Positions 33,151 to 45,200 of a DNA stretch of 64,000 bases are shown here, one piece after another. The notes under the pieces are model-generated. The model was not told the DNA's origin. It did not search any database and saw only the letters and a list, made by a program, of their open reading frames with translations. The translations under genes were made by a program, and so were the position numbers. The stretch's first letter is position 1. The number at the start of each line of letters is the position of its first letter. Source of the stretch: Evernia prunastri (lineage: Eukaryota; Ascomycota; Lecanoromycetes; Lecanorales; Parmeliaceae); assembly GCA_003184365.1 (NCBI GenBank), contig NKYR01000001.1, forward strand, positions 558,001-622,000, written 5' to 3'.

Positions 33151-36033
33151 ATGGCTCCAACCGCGAACGTCAAACGCAAGTTCGATGCTATCGACCTGAC
33201 AGGAGATGACGATGTGGGATCTTCAACCCAGGCCTACCGTGCTCCTCCCGGAGATGTGACGCAGTCTCAGCGTGACTCCTGGCTGGAGCAAGGCGATGAA
33301 GCGGACGCAGATGCGGTCATCATCTCTTCTCAGGACGATGATGATTCCGTCACACTGAGTTACCAACTCTACGGTATGCGCGAGCAAAACAAGGTTGACC
33401 TATCCTTGCTAACGTCCTGATCCTGCCTAGCCATTCTGGATACAAAGATTGTGGGCGTCCAATACTATACAGGCCATGCGACACCTGGGGAACACGTCAT
33501 TGTGCGTAGGGAACCCTCCAACCCATACGATTCAAATGCCCTCCGTGTTGAGAACGTGCAACGCGACCAAATCGGTCATATACCAAGAGCGATGGCCAGC
33601 AAATTGGCCAAGTATATGGTGAGGACTGTCCCTAAACTATCCTACAAAAAGCTTACGTCAATCCAGGATTCTGGAGCTCTCCTGGTGGAAGGATGTCTCT
33701 CAGGTCGTGTAGGCGCTTACGACTGTCCGATTGCCCTGAAGCTGTTTGGAACTAGCGAACCCGTCGAGCGAGCCAATCTACGAAGCCAGATGAAAGCAGA
33801 CAGGCTACCTTCAGAAGTTATCGACCAGACAGAGAGGGAGGCGAAGAAACGCAAAGCCGACGAACTGAAGAAGATCGCAGCCGCAAAGAAAGGGAGAGGT
33901 GGAAAGACCGGCGGAGGGGGTCAACAATGGGGACATTCGAGCCAGAATGACTACGCTGGCACTCCGTCTCAAGCCGATGAAAATGCCAGCCAGAGCATTG
34001 AGGATCTCATCGGTGGCAGTGAACGTTTCAATCCTAGGGAAGTGGGTAGTGTGGTCGAGAAGTTCGGAGCTGGCGAAGATGCATTGGCCGCAATGCCAAT
34101 GGCCGAATGTCCAATGAAACTCGCAACTCAGCTGCTACCTTATCAACGTCAAGCACTCGCATGGCTTTTGGAGAAAGAGAGTCCTCAGCTTCCACGCCCA
34201 GGCTCCGAGGACGCCGTACAGCTGTGGAAATGCTCTCATAACGGCCAGATCTATACTAACGTTGCTACTAGCTTTTCACTCAAGAATCAGAAGCCAACTC
34301 TCGCAAGCGGTGGCATACTGAGTGATGACATGGGCATGGGTAAGACACTAGAGATGATAAGTCTGATGGCGATGGACTCGAATATGTCCAGCAAATCGAA
34401 GACGACGCTCATCATCGCACCGGTTGGAGTGATGAGTAATTGGAGCGGGCAGATTGCACATCACATTAAGCCAGATCATGCTCTTCGTGTCCTGGTCTAC
34501 CATGGCAACAATAAGAAGTCCATGAAAGCGGAAGATTTCGGGGGTTATGATGTTGTGATTACTTCTTACGGAACGCTGGCTACTGAATACTTCCCTCGTG
34601 GGAAGAAGGATCCTCCGTCTGTGCCACGCCAACAAGGTCTCTTCTCCATGGATTGGCGCCGGGTCATCCTGGACGAGGGACATATCATACGCAACCCGCA
34701 GACCAAGTCGGCCCTGGCAGCTGTAAATCTCATGGCTCAGTCTAAATGGGTGCTTACGGGCACCCCGATAATTAACAACTTGAAGGACCTGTTTTCTCTG
34801 GTCCGTTTCATCGGTCTGACCGGAGGATTAGAGCGTCTGGAAATCTTTAACAGCGTGCTGATACGACCGCTCAATTTGGGCGACGTCAATGCAAGCCTGC
34901 TACTACAAGCCCTGATGGCCACTATTTGCCTTCGCCGCAAGAAAGAGATGAAATTCGTTGATTTGAAACTCCCTGAATTGTCCGAGTATGTTCACCGTAT
35001 AGACTTCCTTGACCACGAGAAAGAAAAGTATGATGCTTTGCAAGCGGAAGCAAAAGGTCTTCTACACAGCGTCCAGCGGAATCAGGCCAAAAGCAACGGG
35101 AAAGGTCAGGACACCTACCGCCATCTTCTGGAAATGCTGCTCCGTCTTAGACAAGTCTGCAACCACTGGAAGTTGTGCGGCGAGCGGGTTACTTCGGTCC
35201 TTTCAGCACTGGAAGGACAAAAGGTTGTGGACCTTACACCAGAAAATGTGAAGGCCTTGCAAGACATGTTGCAGGTGAGCATCGAATCCCACGAAGACTG
35301 CCCGATCTGTCTAGAGGGGCTTCACAATCCTGTCATTACAGCCTGCGCCCACGTCTTCGACTCCGATTGTATCGAGCGGGTCATTGAGACTCAGCACAGA
35401 TGTCCGATGTGCCGAGCGGAACCTCTGGAACTAGAATCCCTTGTTCGCCCTGCAGTGGATCTTGGTGAAACCTCGGATCAGCCGGATATCGATACCGATA
35501 CGAGCAGCAGCAAGGTCGAAGCCCTCCTCAGCATCCTGAACGCATCTTCCAAGAAACCAGGGACGAAGACAGTGATCTTCAGCCAATGGACTTCCTTTCT
35601 GAACATCATCCAAGCTCAGCTTGACGTCAATGGCTATAAGTACGCTCGTATTGATGGCACGATGCGTGCAAATCAGCGTGACGCTTCTTTAACTGCCCTT
35701 GAAACAGACCCCGAATGCACGATCATGCTCGCCAGTCTGGCCGTCTGCTCCGTCGGACTCAACCTCGTTGCAGCCAACCAAGTAATTTTAGCAGACTCCT
35801 GGTGGGCACCGGCTATCGAAGATCAGGCTGTCGACCGTGTCCACCGCTTGGGACAGAAGAAACCAACGACCGTCTGGCGGCTAGTCATGAACGATAGCAT
35901 CGAGGATCAAGTTTTGAACATTCAGGCCGAAAAGCGGAAGCTCATGATGACCGCCTTCCAGGAGAAGACGGGGAAGAGGATGAAAGAGGGTAGCACAGCG
36001 CGTATGGGCGATATTGAGAGGTTGCTTAGATGA
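33151..36033 (+). CDS. HIRAN-SNF2-RING ATPase/ubiquitin ligase, Rad5/HLTF-like
   Basis: Two exons, 33151-33373 and 33431-36033, with a 57-nt intron (branch GCTAACG), give 941 residues. Order: acidic N-terminus (DLTGDDDVGSS), HIRAN domain (about 76-185; VGVQYYTGHATPGE, NPYDSNALRV, QIGHIPR), a basic Lys-rich linker, SNF2 ATPase with Walker A DDMGMGKT (about 373) and DEGH box in ILDEGHIIRN (about 489), a RING finger inserted between the helicase lobes (CPICLEGL...CAHVFDSDC...CPMC, about 698-738), and the C-terminal helicase lobe (FSQWTSFLNIIQAQL, RIDGTMRANQRDASL, DSWWAPAIEDQAVDRVHRLGQ). This is the architecture of yeast Rad5 and human HLTF, which remodel stalled forks and polyubiquitinate PCNA. 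DEGH instead of DEAH is common in this subgroup. Whether it is the Rad5 orthologue or a fungal paralogue needs a tree. Confidence 0.9.
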
Positions 36034-36235
36034 GGAGATAGTCGAGGGGGTTTTTGCACGCTCTGAGACGCCCAAATGCCACTTGCTTGAGGCTGCAAAG
36101 CTATCGTTCAATGTCTCTAGTTTCTATTGTCAGCTGCTCGACGCATGTCGGCTAGGGTTTTCGGCTTTCTAAATCTCGATAGGAACCCGGTTAAGTCAAC
36201 CCGGGAAAATGTACTGCCAAGCTTTCATTCGATTG

Positions 36236-36276
<41 letters not shown>

Positions 36277-36701
36277 AAAAGAAAAAATTCTTGATACCAC
36301 TCCCAGCAAATAGAATAGAGGTCATAAGACCTGCCGGCAGTCAGGATAGCTGCACAGCAAAGAATAACAATTTAGCTGAAACTGCTGTTCTCACGTCGAG
36401 TTAGTCCTACAATCACGATTGGCCCCGGAAGCGAGGCATTAAAATAGCTAGGGTACCTTAGTAGGTAACCCAGTAGATTGCGAGTACGAGTACGGGGACA
36501 CCAAAGAATTAGCCTGCTACTAAAAGTCAGCTACCAATGTCCAAATCATGTTACGAGTCACCGGCGGTTATGAAATGGGGTAGATTTTGAGTTACTGATG
36601 ACGTATGGCTTTAGCCAGGCACCATAAAGCTAGCATGCGAACTCGCACAGTCAAAGGACAACTTCTGCAATCCTACAGCGCAATTGAGCTCACAACGCAC
36701 A
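36034..36701. other. intergenic region with poly-A tract
   Basis: 3' flank of the SNF2 gene and promoter of the monooxygenase. Apart from the A tract nothing stands out. Confidence 0.5.
36242..36274 (+). repeat. poly-A tract (33 A)
   Basis: An uninterrupted run of 33 A followed by gaaaaagaaaaaa, about 210 bases after the SNF2 stop codon. Confidence 0.95.
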
Positions 36702-38006
36702 ATGCCGTCTGAAAGAGTTCTGATATGTGGTGCAGGAGTAGCAGGTTCCATATTAGCTTTTTGGCTCGCCAAACATGACTTCCAAGTGGTCGTCATCGAA
36801 CGATCCAAAGCCGAACAGAAAGCCGGGCAAGGGATCGAAATCGAAGAACCAGCGTTGCAGGTGGTCAAGTTGATGGGCATCCTGGACAAGCTCAACGAGC
36901 AAAAAACTGGTGAGATGGGATTCAATCTCGTCGACCAGCAATCTCGTTCATGTGCCGTTTTCGAGCAAGGTGGCATGAGTCCCACAGGTGCCCTCGAACT
37001 CATGCGAGGTGACCTGACTGAAACTCTTTACAAAGCTGCCGACGAATCCGCCAATGTCACCTACCGATTTGAGACTACAATTCAGAGCCTAAGGCAAACG
37101 CAAGATAAAGTCATCGTCGACCTAGAAAGCAGGAATAACAAAACCGTCAAGGTCGAGGAATTCGATTTTGTGGTAGGCGCGGACGGGGTGAAATCCCGCA
37201 CGAGACAACTCGTCATGGGCCCGCCTGAAGAGCTCAAGTGCTTGAAGCCTGTCGGCGCGTTTGTTGCATACTTCTCAATCCCCAAAGAAGACCAAGATTG
37301 GCCCTATTCCCGACTATGTAATTTCACAAACCGGCGAATTGTATGGATGAGGCCAGTAGGAAAGGATTCCAAGGTGACATCTGTATATCTTATCCACCTT
37401 CACGACGACATTCCCACCCTACGACGAGCAAACGCTGCCGGGGACCGACTAAAGCAAAAGGAAGGTTTCGCCGAATTGTACAGTGGCCTCGGCTGGGAGA
37501 CGCCACGGGTCATCGAGCAGATTATGAAATCTGATAATTTCTATTCCGACGAGCTCGTGCAGGTCAAACTTCAGAAGTGGTCTCAGCACCGGGCCGTGCT
37601 CGTTGGCGATGCAGCCTGGGCTCCAACTCCGTTTACCGGCCAAGGAAATCAGCTGGCGATCATAGGTGCTTGGGTACTAGCCCAAGAGTTGTCAAGGAAT
37701 CGAACCCCGGTGGCATTTGAGAACTATGAGAAGAGACTGCGCTCATATGTAGAGAGTTCTCAGAACATACCACTGGGCGGCTATGCGCCATACATGTTCA
37801 ACCCGCAGACTGCTTGGGGCATTGGGGTGCTTCGGACGATTCTGCGTGTTGGTTCATGGATAGTCCGTTTCATCTCGTGGACGAAGTTGCCAAGTTTGTT
37901 GCCAGATCAGCAGCAAAATGAGTTCGATCTGGAGATCGAGAAGGATGAAGCAAAGGTGGCACGGCGAAATGTTTCTAGGCAGGTTTCAGGAGTGGAGCAT
38001 AGGTAG
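36702..38006 (+). CDS. FAD-dependent monooxygenase (PHBH/aromatic hydroxylase type)
   Basis: Intronless, 434 residues from the ATG at 36702. The N-terminal Rossmann motif is VLICGAGVAG (residues 6-15, GxGxxG), ending in the acidic strand VVVIERS. The DG motif VVGADGVKSRTRQ (about 160) and the second FAD motif VLVGDAAWAPTPFTGQG (about 297-313; GD-x(9)-P-x-x-GxG) are both intact, so it should bind FAD and use NAD(P)H. A C-terminal hydrophobic stretch (IGVLRTILRVGSWIVRFISW) may peripherally anchor it. Substrate unknown: such enzymes hydroxylate aromatic or polyketide-like compounds. The neighbouring methyltransferase is convergent, 870 bases away. Confidence 0.85.
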   Translation: MPSERVLICGAGVAGSILAFWLAKHDFQVVVIERSKAEQKAGQGIEIEEPALQVVKLMGILDKLNEQKTGEMGFNLVDQQSRSCAVFEQGGMSPTGALELMRGDLTETLYKAADESANVTYRFETTIQSLRQTQDKVIVDLESRNNKTVKVEEFDFVVGADGVKSRTRQLVMGPPEELKCLKPVGAFVAYFSIPKEDQDWPYSRLCNFTNRRIVWMRPVGKDSKVTSVYLIHLHDDIPTLRRANAAGDRLKQKEGFAELYSGLGWETPRVIEQIMKSDNFYSDELVQVKLQKWSQHRAVLVGDAAWAPTPFTGQGNQLAIIGAWVLAQELSRNRTPVAFENYEKRLRSYVESSQNIPLGGYAPYMFNPQTAWGIGVLRTILRVGSWIVRFISWTKLPSLLPDQQQNEFDLEIEKDEAKVARRNVSRQVSGVEHR

Positions 38007-38878
38007 CGAGCTCTTATGCCGAAACCTGCGTAGCTCGCAGCTGCTCAATAATCCTACGGGTGCTTCGCGAAGCAGGTCTGTCGTTCCGACGCCTTGCGAT
38101 GGACCATATAATTCTCCGAGACAATCACTTGAACCTGGCCTAGATTCGCAGGAAACATCAAATGCTTTTACATCGCCACTGGCAGCGGCTGAGGACAAAG
38201 TAAGTAGGATGCTGCGCAATCCACCACCGCTCGCCAATCCAGTGCTTAATTCGGGCGATGTTACCTGCATGCTTCTCCTGAGGAATGATAGATGTACAGA
38301 CTCCCTCCCCATTTATTGGCTCCCATATCGCAGAAAAGCGCAACCAGTCAAGTGAGTAGAGAGGCCATCTTCTCCATTTCATCACATTCCTGGCACGTCG
38401 AGCATAAGACTGTTTGTATCGACCCGTAAATTTGGCATCAAAAGATTTTGCTCCGGGTTTTCGGTATTTTCATGTTGACGTCACAATGTTTCCGGACGCT
38501 ACCTACGTTAAGGTACTGCGTTTCTTTCTTCTACCGGTCTTTCCTGCTGAATGCAGAGCACCATCAACTTCACCTGCCACGGTGACATACTTATGCAATC
38601 ACCTTAGACATTAAGCATTATACATCTGCTGTCTGATTCATCATGCTGCTTCGGTAGACCTTACTCTCGACTTAACATATCCCATTGATTGTACTGCTTC
38701 GGCAGGCCTGTTAGCTCCACGATTTGTCGAAAATCCTAGAAGTGAGCTTGACGAGACATGTCACCACCAATAATCGTGGGAAGACGTGGCACGCCCATTC
38801 AGCAACCGAGGCGCACTTGGACTGCTTCACTTCAATAAGCTCTTGCACAAGCCTCAGAAAGCATAATATGACGTTTTT
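38007..38878. other. convergent intergenic region
   Basis: Between 3' ends of the monooxygenase and the methyltransferase. Open frames of 75-145 codons are present but without motifs. Confidence 0.45.
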
Positions 38879-39691
38879 CTACTTTCTGGCCACAAACAAC
38901 AAGGCCTTCAAACTGAAGTCCTTCCCACCACCATACTTCTCCCTCACGATCCTCTCAAACATTGGCCTCATCGTACCCTCCATCCCTTTATCACACCACG
39001 GCTGGTACGCCCTTACAAACTCGGGATTCTTCGATTCCCAAAAGAAATCAAAACATGCTTCGGGACTCTCAAAGTTACACAGCGGCCGAACCGTCTTCGA
39101 CCGGACGTCCCGAAACCCTACCTCCCGGATATAAGCCAGAAGCCGCCCTTCGTCCTGCCAGTCCGGAGTCCATGTGTGCGGGTAGGTATAGAGTGGCTCG
39201 AAGTGCCTCACCGTCTCCTCCCACGGCGCATCGTAGCACAGTTCACTCCACAAGCACAAGCCCAGCGTGCCGCCGGGCCTGGTCACGCGGTACATTTCTC
39301 CCAGGGCGCGGAGGGGATCCGGGGTGAACTGGAGCATGAAAGTACTCAAGGAGTGGGTGAAGGTGCCGTCCGCGATCGGGCCGAGGTCGACGGCGTCCAG
39401 AACCCGACATTGGACTTGCGGCAGGCGCTCCTTTTCGATCATCTCCAGCATGCCGGGTGAGAGGTCGGCGGCCAGGATTGGGATGTTGGGGAATCGAGCG
39501 CGGAGGGCGGTGGTGGTAACGCCGCTTCCGGCGCCGTTGTCAAAGGCCGTTGCCCCGGGGGCGGAGAGGGGGGATTCCTCGTGAACCCAGGATAACAACT
39601 CTTCGGCGCAGGGGCGGGTCATGTACGCGGCTCTGGCAGCGTATGCTGCGGAGGCGGTGCCCCAGTCATCGACTTTTGACAGCTTGGACAT
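38879..39691 (-). CDS. class I SAM-dependent methyltransferase
   Basis: Intronless, 270 residues. Motif I is FDNGAGSGVTTTAL (51-57 is the SAM-binding GxGxG-like turn), followed by ILAADLSPGMLEM (acidic residue binding the ribose, motif II), CRVLDAVDLGPIADGTFTH (motif III region) and MYRVTRPGGTLGLCLWS (motif V). The fold is that of the Methyltransf_11/25 group that includes UbiE/COQ5 and many secondary-metabolite O-methyltransferases. No transmembrane or signal segment. The proximity to an FAD monooxygenase suggests shared small-molecule chemistry, but the two genes are convergent and 0.9 kb apart, so the link is only an inference. Confidence 0.8.
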   Translation of the reverse strand: MSKLSKVDDWGTASAAYAARAAYMTRPCAEELLSWVHEESPLSAPGATAFDNGAGSGVTTTALRARFPNIPILAADLSPGMLEMIEKERLPQVQCRVLDAVDLGPIADGTFTHSLSTFMLQFTPDPLRALGEMYRVTRPGGTLGLCLWSELCYDAPWEETVRHFEPLYTYPHTWTPDWQDEGRLLAYIREVGFRDVRSKTVRPLCNFESPEACFDFFWESKNPEFVRAYQPWCDKGMEGTMRPMFERIVREKYGGGKDFSLKALLFVARK

Positions 39692-40474
39692 GGAGGGCGA
39701 ATGGTTTGAACGTGGAGCTTGACTGGCTTTTCCAATCGTGCGTAGATGGCGCTGAAGGTACTTGTGGTGCGGCGAACTGAAAGAAAGCCCTGAGATCGAC
39801 GTTGATATGATAGGAAAGTTGGTGAGCTCGAGATCAATGGGGCAGTCATTCGTGTCACAATCACTACCGGAGATGTAAGGTCCGCGATTTCAGGGAGGGG
39901 CAATCAGGATGAGAAGTGTAGTTTTAGGCGACTTTTCGGATCCGACTCCTGCTCTTGATCGGATCCCGGCATCCTCGCATGACTTGGTTTCCAACCGACT
40001 TTCTCTCCTAGCTGATCCACGGAAGTGGATGCCCAATTGCGAATACTGCGTCATGCAGCCTATTGGCTTACGACGCGTATCTGTTTTTCATATCACCTCA
40101 ACTGATCTCCCTCGATGCACATCTGTACATGCAACACAGATTGCACCCTTCCCCATCCCAGCATCGACTAGATCGTGAAAATGCACTGCTGGAATTAAAA
40201 CGATATGATTCGCATAAGAAGGGTCGCGGTTGGGAACTCCGTCATGAAAACGCTGTAGGAAGGAAAGGATGGAATTTTTCCAAGGCTAGTGGGGACAAGA
40301 ACCTTTGGGTAATGAATCTGTCAACCAACTCGTGGCAGGAGCGAAGCAAGAACAAAATTCACAGCTCGGATCGCAGGGCGTTTCGGGAAGCACATACGGT
40401 AAACAGCATAACGGCCGGTGGTTGTCTCAGTGTGATTTTCGATTACAATTGGTGATCATACCTACAGAGCCAAA
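39692..40474. other. intergenic region
   Basis: Promoter side of the methyltransferase and 3' flank of the rhodopsin-like gene; no supported gene. Confidence 0.45.
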
Positions 40475-41940
40475 CTACCGATAATACTGCTCGACCCTTG
40501 TCGTGACACCTATTGCATTCTTGCCTCTTGCTTCTCGAGTCTCTTCGCCCGCATTTTCAACTGGAACGTTACGTCCGATCGTGTCAGGCTCCAATTTTTC
40601 GGAAGTTTGTGCGTCGCGTCCACCAGACGAAATGCCGGTGGTGACGAAGGAAGGTGGAAACGCAACGCCCGGCGCGGCGCCGCTGTACTGTAACTCCACA
40701 TCGCTGCTTGTGAAGAGATCACGCTCCCCGAGGACCATGGTTCGTGTTCGACGCGAGCCTTGGTTTGGTCGGCCGTCGCTGGAATGGAAGTTGGTGTAGG
40801 CTCTCTGCCTGCGGTTTAGGCGGGGGTGGGTCAGAGCTGCGAGTGGAGGGACGCAGACACAGATGAGACCAGTTGTGATCTCGGCTGCGCCCCACAGAAG
40901 GATTTCGGGCTGGTTATACGTGACGTCTGGGCTTTTGCTCGTTCGGATGCGCACCTCTAAACCGACTATGCTGAATGCGGGAGCCCTGTGAAGCGTCAGA
41001 GATAGCGATAAACATCGCGATTACTGTCTGGTGACTTCCATTGAGAAAATGCGTCGATAGTATTCGATTCACTTACAGAAAGCCAAAGGTAAAGAGTAGA
41101 ACCACGCCCACTTTTCTCTTTACAGTTGTATTGAGAGTCCAGGAGACTTTGACAGGGATCAACAAGATGAGTATGTCCGTAAAAGTATTGAACGCTCCGC
41201 TGGCATTGAGCAGGTTGGGAACATTGACACACGTTCCCGGCTTTCTCTTGTCCCATATTCTTTCCCGAGGCGTACACTCAAAAATCTTGGCAAGGGTGAT
41301 GGCGACATAGAAAAGCGATAAAAGTACGATGAAAAGCCGGATGGCTCGATCGACGCGACTCTTTTTCTGAGGTGAGAATATTCTGCGATACAGAAGCAAA
41401 ATGGAGACTTTGGTACAGCCTATGGCTGGACCGTAGATAATCGACGATATGTTGAATAACTGCACATGGCGGGTCAGCAGATGAATGCTCTCTCATATGC
41501 TTATCGCACCTACCCGAACGACTCCACGTGCTTGCGCTTTCGTCAAGTCCCACTCATGGACACCCCCATGGTTTCCCATCACGGCGGTGTTCAAACCGCA
41601 GAAGGAAGCCAGAAGAGCCTGAAGGATGCTTTTTCAGCCGCAATGATCAAATCCCGAGATGCGTGTGCAAGGCTCACCCATGACAGACAGCACATGTCTA
41701 AGCCTGTTAGTCTAATTGCTTTCCCACGGCGAGGGGGAAACACCAACAATCTTCCAATGTCCATTGTCGCTTCATCCACAGTCTAACATAGCTTCGAAGC
41801 AAAAGAACAGAGGTGGTTGTAATGAGACAGACCAAGACACAGAGGAGGTTCCATTTCGCAAGCGACGGTGGGTTGATTAAGTTAGAGACCTGCCCCGGTG
41901 GAGGCTGAAGCGCGACGACCTGATCTGCAGAAGATGACAT
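40475..41940 (-). CDS. fungal rhodopsin-like 7TM protein (Pth11-related)
   Basis: Five exons join in phase: 41940-41748, 41697-41678 (a 20-nt exon coding YMCCLSW), 41618-41514, 41459-41077 and 40985-40475, giving 403 residues. Landmarks of the fungal rhodopsin domain are TLEDYMCCLSW after helix 2, GNHGGVHEWDLT (usually HGxGxHxWD), LFNISSIIYGPAIGCTKVSILLLYRRIF, KIFECTPRERIWD with PGTCVN, FTDILILLIPV, and PEILLWGAAEITTGLICVCVPPLAAL. No N-terminal CFEM domain. The C-terminal tail is long, polar and probably cytoplasmic. The family includes the Magnaporthe surface-sensing receptor Pth11; ligands are unknown. Confidence 0.8.
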
Positions 41941-43499
41941 CTTCAATCAAGTGTGACGGACAAGCAGTCTTTAAATTTTGACATGAAATACTAGGCACGG
42001 TAAAGAGATGCAGAGCTATATGCGTACATCTATGGAATTTGATATCTGGGGGAAAACCTGCTGACTGCAAGAGAGGCGATTATGTTACATAAAACTTGAT
42101 CGCGGGACCCCTCCCCCCCCTCTCCTTTCCCTTGGACTTCCGCCAGTGCGATTTTCAGGAATTTAGGAGGCTTTTAGAAGTGGCAGGAGCCATAGCACAA
42201 TCTTCACGTGTAATGGATGAAACAAGCCACGACGGCTCCTTCAAACTGACCAGTCGCGATCTCTCGGGCTTTGCTTACTTGCAGCAGTGGGAGATTCGGA
42301 CCCTAGCAGTGTGATTACATACAGCTTCAAAAAGAGAAAGAAGCCGGAATGCTCCGGAAGATGATTGAAGGGTTTGATTGGGCGCAGCGGCGCGCTCGAG
42401 GCGATATGTGAGCGTGTCGAATCTTCCTCATCTCAAAGATGGCTATTGATTGATTGATGTTGGTTTCCAGGTCACGTGTGTCAGCCTCGCATATGCAGTC
42501 AGCATGATTAATCATAGCGGCCACCATCCTGCAGTCAGCGCTATTTTCCGGATACAACATACGATTCGCACGAGTAAAGAGCAAAGAACTTCTGCATTGC
42601 ACAGTCCTGTCGCAATCGCAGCCTGCCAAGACCCAGCATTTGAGGCAGCAAAATGGGGTCCTTTTGATCCTCACGCATATGGAAAAAAGACTCGGTTTTG
42701 CAGGCAAGAGGAAATGGATCGGAAGGTTGTTATCGCTGGGCTTAATAGAGCAAAAAAGGTAGCGAAAGCAGCAAAAGTAGTAGTGACTGGTGAGGCTAGA
42801 GCATTTGATGGGTTCGCTTCGGACCGCCAGTCACTTCCAGACCCCGAGTTCCGAGCACTCGTACTTTAGACATGCATGCTCATTGCTGCAGCGTGCATTA
42901 TCCACAATTTACCACTCACCAAGATACTGTACCCTTCAGCCTTGGGACACAGGATTAGGCGTGGGGGCCGCTGATTCTATCGACTACCGTAGCCATGTTA
43001 ACCCGTGACTTACGTGTGAGGCCTGCAAGAATAGGTAAGTACTCAATCAAATGGGGGACGCCATGAAAACACCATTCAACTTGCTGCTTCCCCCTTTTCC
43101 TTCCTGCCCGAGCCGCGAACACCATTGGAACTCCATTACCTGCCCCTTTTTGAAGCAAGGTGAAAGTCGTCTTTCCTGTGCAGAAATGGTTCACGCACGA
43201 TAGCGTAAGCGATAAGCTCTATTTTGTCGTGCCTGCATGAACTGAGGGACGGAGAGACGGATTTCTGGTGGGATTTTGACCACCTGAGCAGTCCTCATCG
43301 GCTTCCGACCCATCTTTGGCGTAACTAAATTCTCATCCAATCTCACCACACCACCCCGGCAGCCTGAGCCTTCTCATGATTTTCTCTTTTAATCCCGCGC
43401 CAAACTTCTACTGCATCTGTGACTACACTACACAAAGGACAATATATTATAGCTGAAGATACAATCAGTCGTGCCTAGGAGGAACCCGCGCAAGTTGAG
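41941..43499. other. divergent promoter region
   Basis: Between the starts of the rhodopsin-like gene (minus) and the MFS transporter (plus). No supported gene. Confidence 0.45.
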
Positions 43500-45200
43500 A
43501 TGGAGGTCAAACGTAAGTACACTGGCAAGTTCCCTCAAGCATTTTCACAAGCCCACAGAAGCGACAGATCCACGCCACAGCCCGGATGTGACTTCCAAAG
43601 TTTCCATCAGCAGCGCAGAGAATGCGCCTGCAGCACCCGAATGCCCGGCCACGGTTGATGAGAAGGCTCTCCTCAGGAAGATAGACATACGAGTCATACC
43701 GATGCTCTTCCTCCTCTACCTCGCCGCCTTTCTAGATCGCGTCAACATCTCCAACGCCCTCACGCTCCGTTTGCCTCAGGACCTGCACCTCAAAGGCAAC
43801 GAGTCGAATGTGGCCCTCACCATCTTCTTCGTCCCCTACGTCCTCTTCGAGATCCCTTCCAACATGCTGCTGAAAAGGTTCAAGCCTCATGTGTGGCTGT
43901 CCGCGTGCATACTGGCTTTCGGCATCGTGATGCTCTGTCAAGGGTTCGTGCAAAGCTACAGCGGGCTTCTTGCGACGAGGTTCTTTCTAGGCTTCGCCGA
44001 GGCGGGGGTGTTCCCAGGCTGTAAGTAGCCCGTCTGCCAACGTCGTCGAGTCATACGTGACCCTGACTATCAGTCTACTCTCACAAACAACATGTCTACG
44101 ACCGTAGTACCAAGACTGACTAGGGAGAATAGGCTTCTACCTGATTAGCTTCTGGTACAAACGCGAAGAATCCCAGAGACGATTCACCGTGTTTTGGTGC
44201 TCTGTTCTGTTTGCCAGCATGTTTGGAGGCTTACTTGCCAGTGCTATCGCCAACATGAACGGTGTCCGCGGCTACAGCAGTTGGCGATGGATATTCATCC
44301 TCGAAGGTATAGTTACGATAGGCATCGGCATTGGTGCTTACTTCCTGGTCGCCGACTTTCCAGCCGACGCCCGTTGGTTGAGCGCAGAAGAAAAGGAGTT
44401 CGTCATGGCAAGAAATGGAACGGACGATAGGACTGCTCCTCCCATTACGATTCGCAACGTCGTCTCGTTCTTTGGAAATATCAAGAATGTCATTGGTGCT
44501 TTCATGTACTTCGGTAAGTGGTGTCTTGTCTGAAGACTTATACGTGGCCCTTAGCTGATACTTCCTCACAGCCGCCATCGTCCCAATATATTGTGCGTTC
44601 TGCACCCTCCGTTTGAGAGTGGCAAACTGACACGGCAAACCAGCGTACTCGTACTTCGCTCCGACGATAGTCAAGACCCTTGGCTACTCGACCGTAGAGA
44701 CCCAACTGCACACGGTCCCACCAGCCGCGGCAGCGCTAGCCCTCTGCCTCCTCTCCGCCTTCCTGTCCGACCGCCTCCGCCTCCGCTTCCCATTCATCCT
44801 CCTAGGCTTCCTGCTCACCATCGCCGGCCTCGCAATCCTGCTCACGGTCCACCGGGGGTTCCACGTGCGATACCTCGGCATCTGCTTCGTCGCCATGGGC
44901 TGCTTCTCCGCCGGCCCCATCATCGTCTGCTGGTACCTCATGAACCTGAACGGGCACCTGGAACGAAGCATTGGCAGCGCGTGGATGATCGGGTTCGGCA
45001 ACACCGGCGGGATCGTGGCGACTTTCTGCTTCCTGGCTAAGGATGCTCCGTTGTATCACACGGGTTATGCGATATGTATGGGGGTGACGTGCGTCGGAGC
45101 GCTGGCGGTTGCGCTGTATGGGGGACTGGTGGTCCTGGAGAATAAGGGCGGGCGGAGAGGAGAGGAGAAAGAAGGCGCGACGAGGAAGCTGTACTTGTAG
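43500..45200 (+). CDS. MFS transporter, anion:cation symporter (Dal5-like) family
   Basis: Five exons join in phase: 43500-43512, 43559-44020, 44133-44513, 44572-44592 and 44644-45200, giving 477 residues. The first exon codes only MEVK plus one base; its short intron makes the start the least certain part. Family motifs are KIDIRVIPMLFLLYLAAFLDRVNISNA in the first helix region, ATRFFLGFAEAGVFPGCFY in helix 4, SSWRWIFILEG, ADFPADARWLSAEEKEFV in the central loop and CWYLMNLNGHLERSIGSAWMIGFGNTGGI. About twelve transmembrane helices. The ACS family imports organic anions such as allantoate, nicotinate, pantothenate or phthalate by proton symport at the plasma membrane; the substrate is not readable from sequence. 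Confidence 0.85.
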
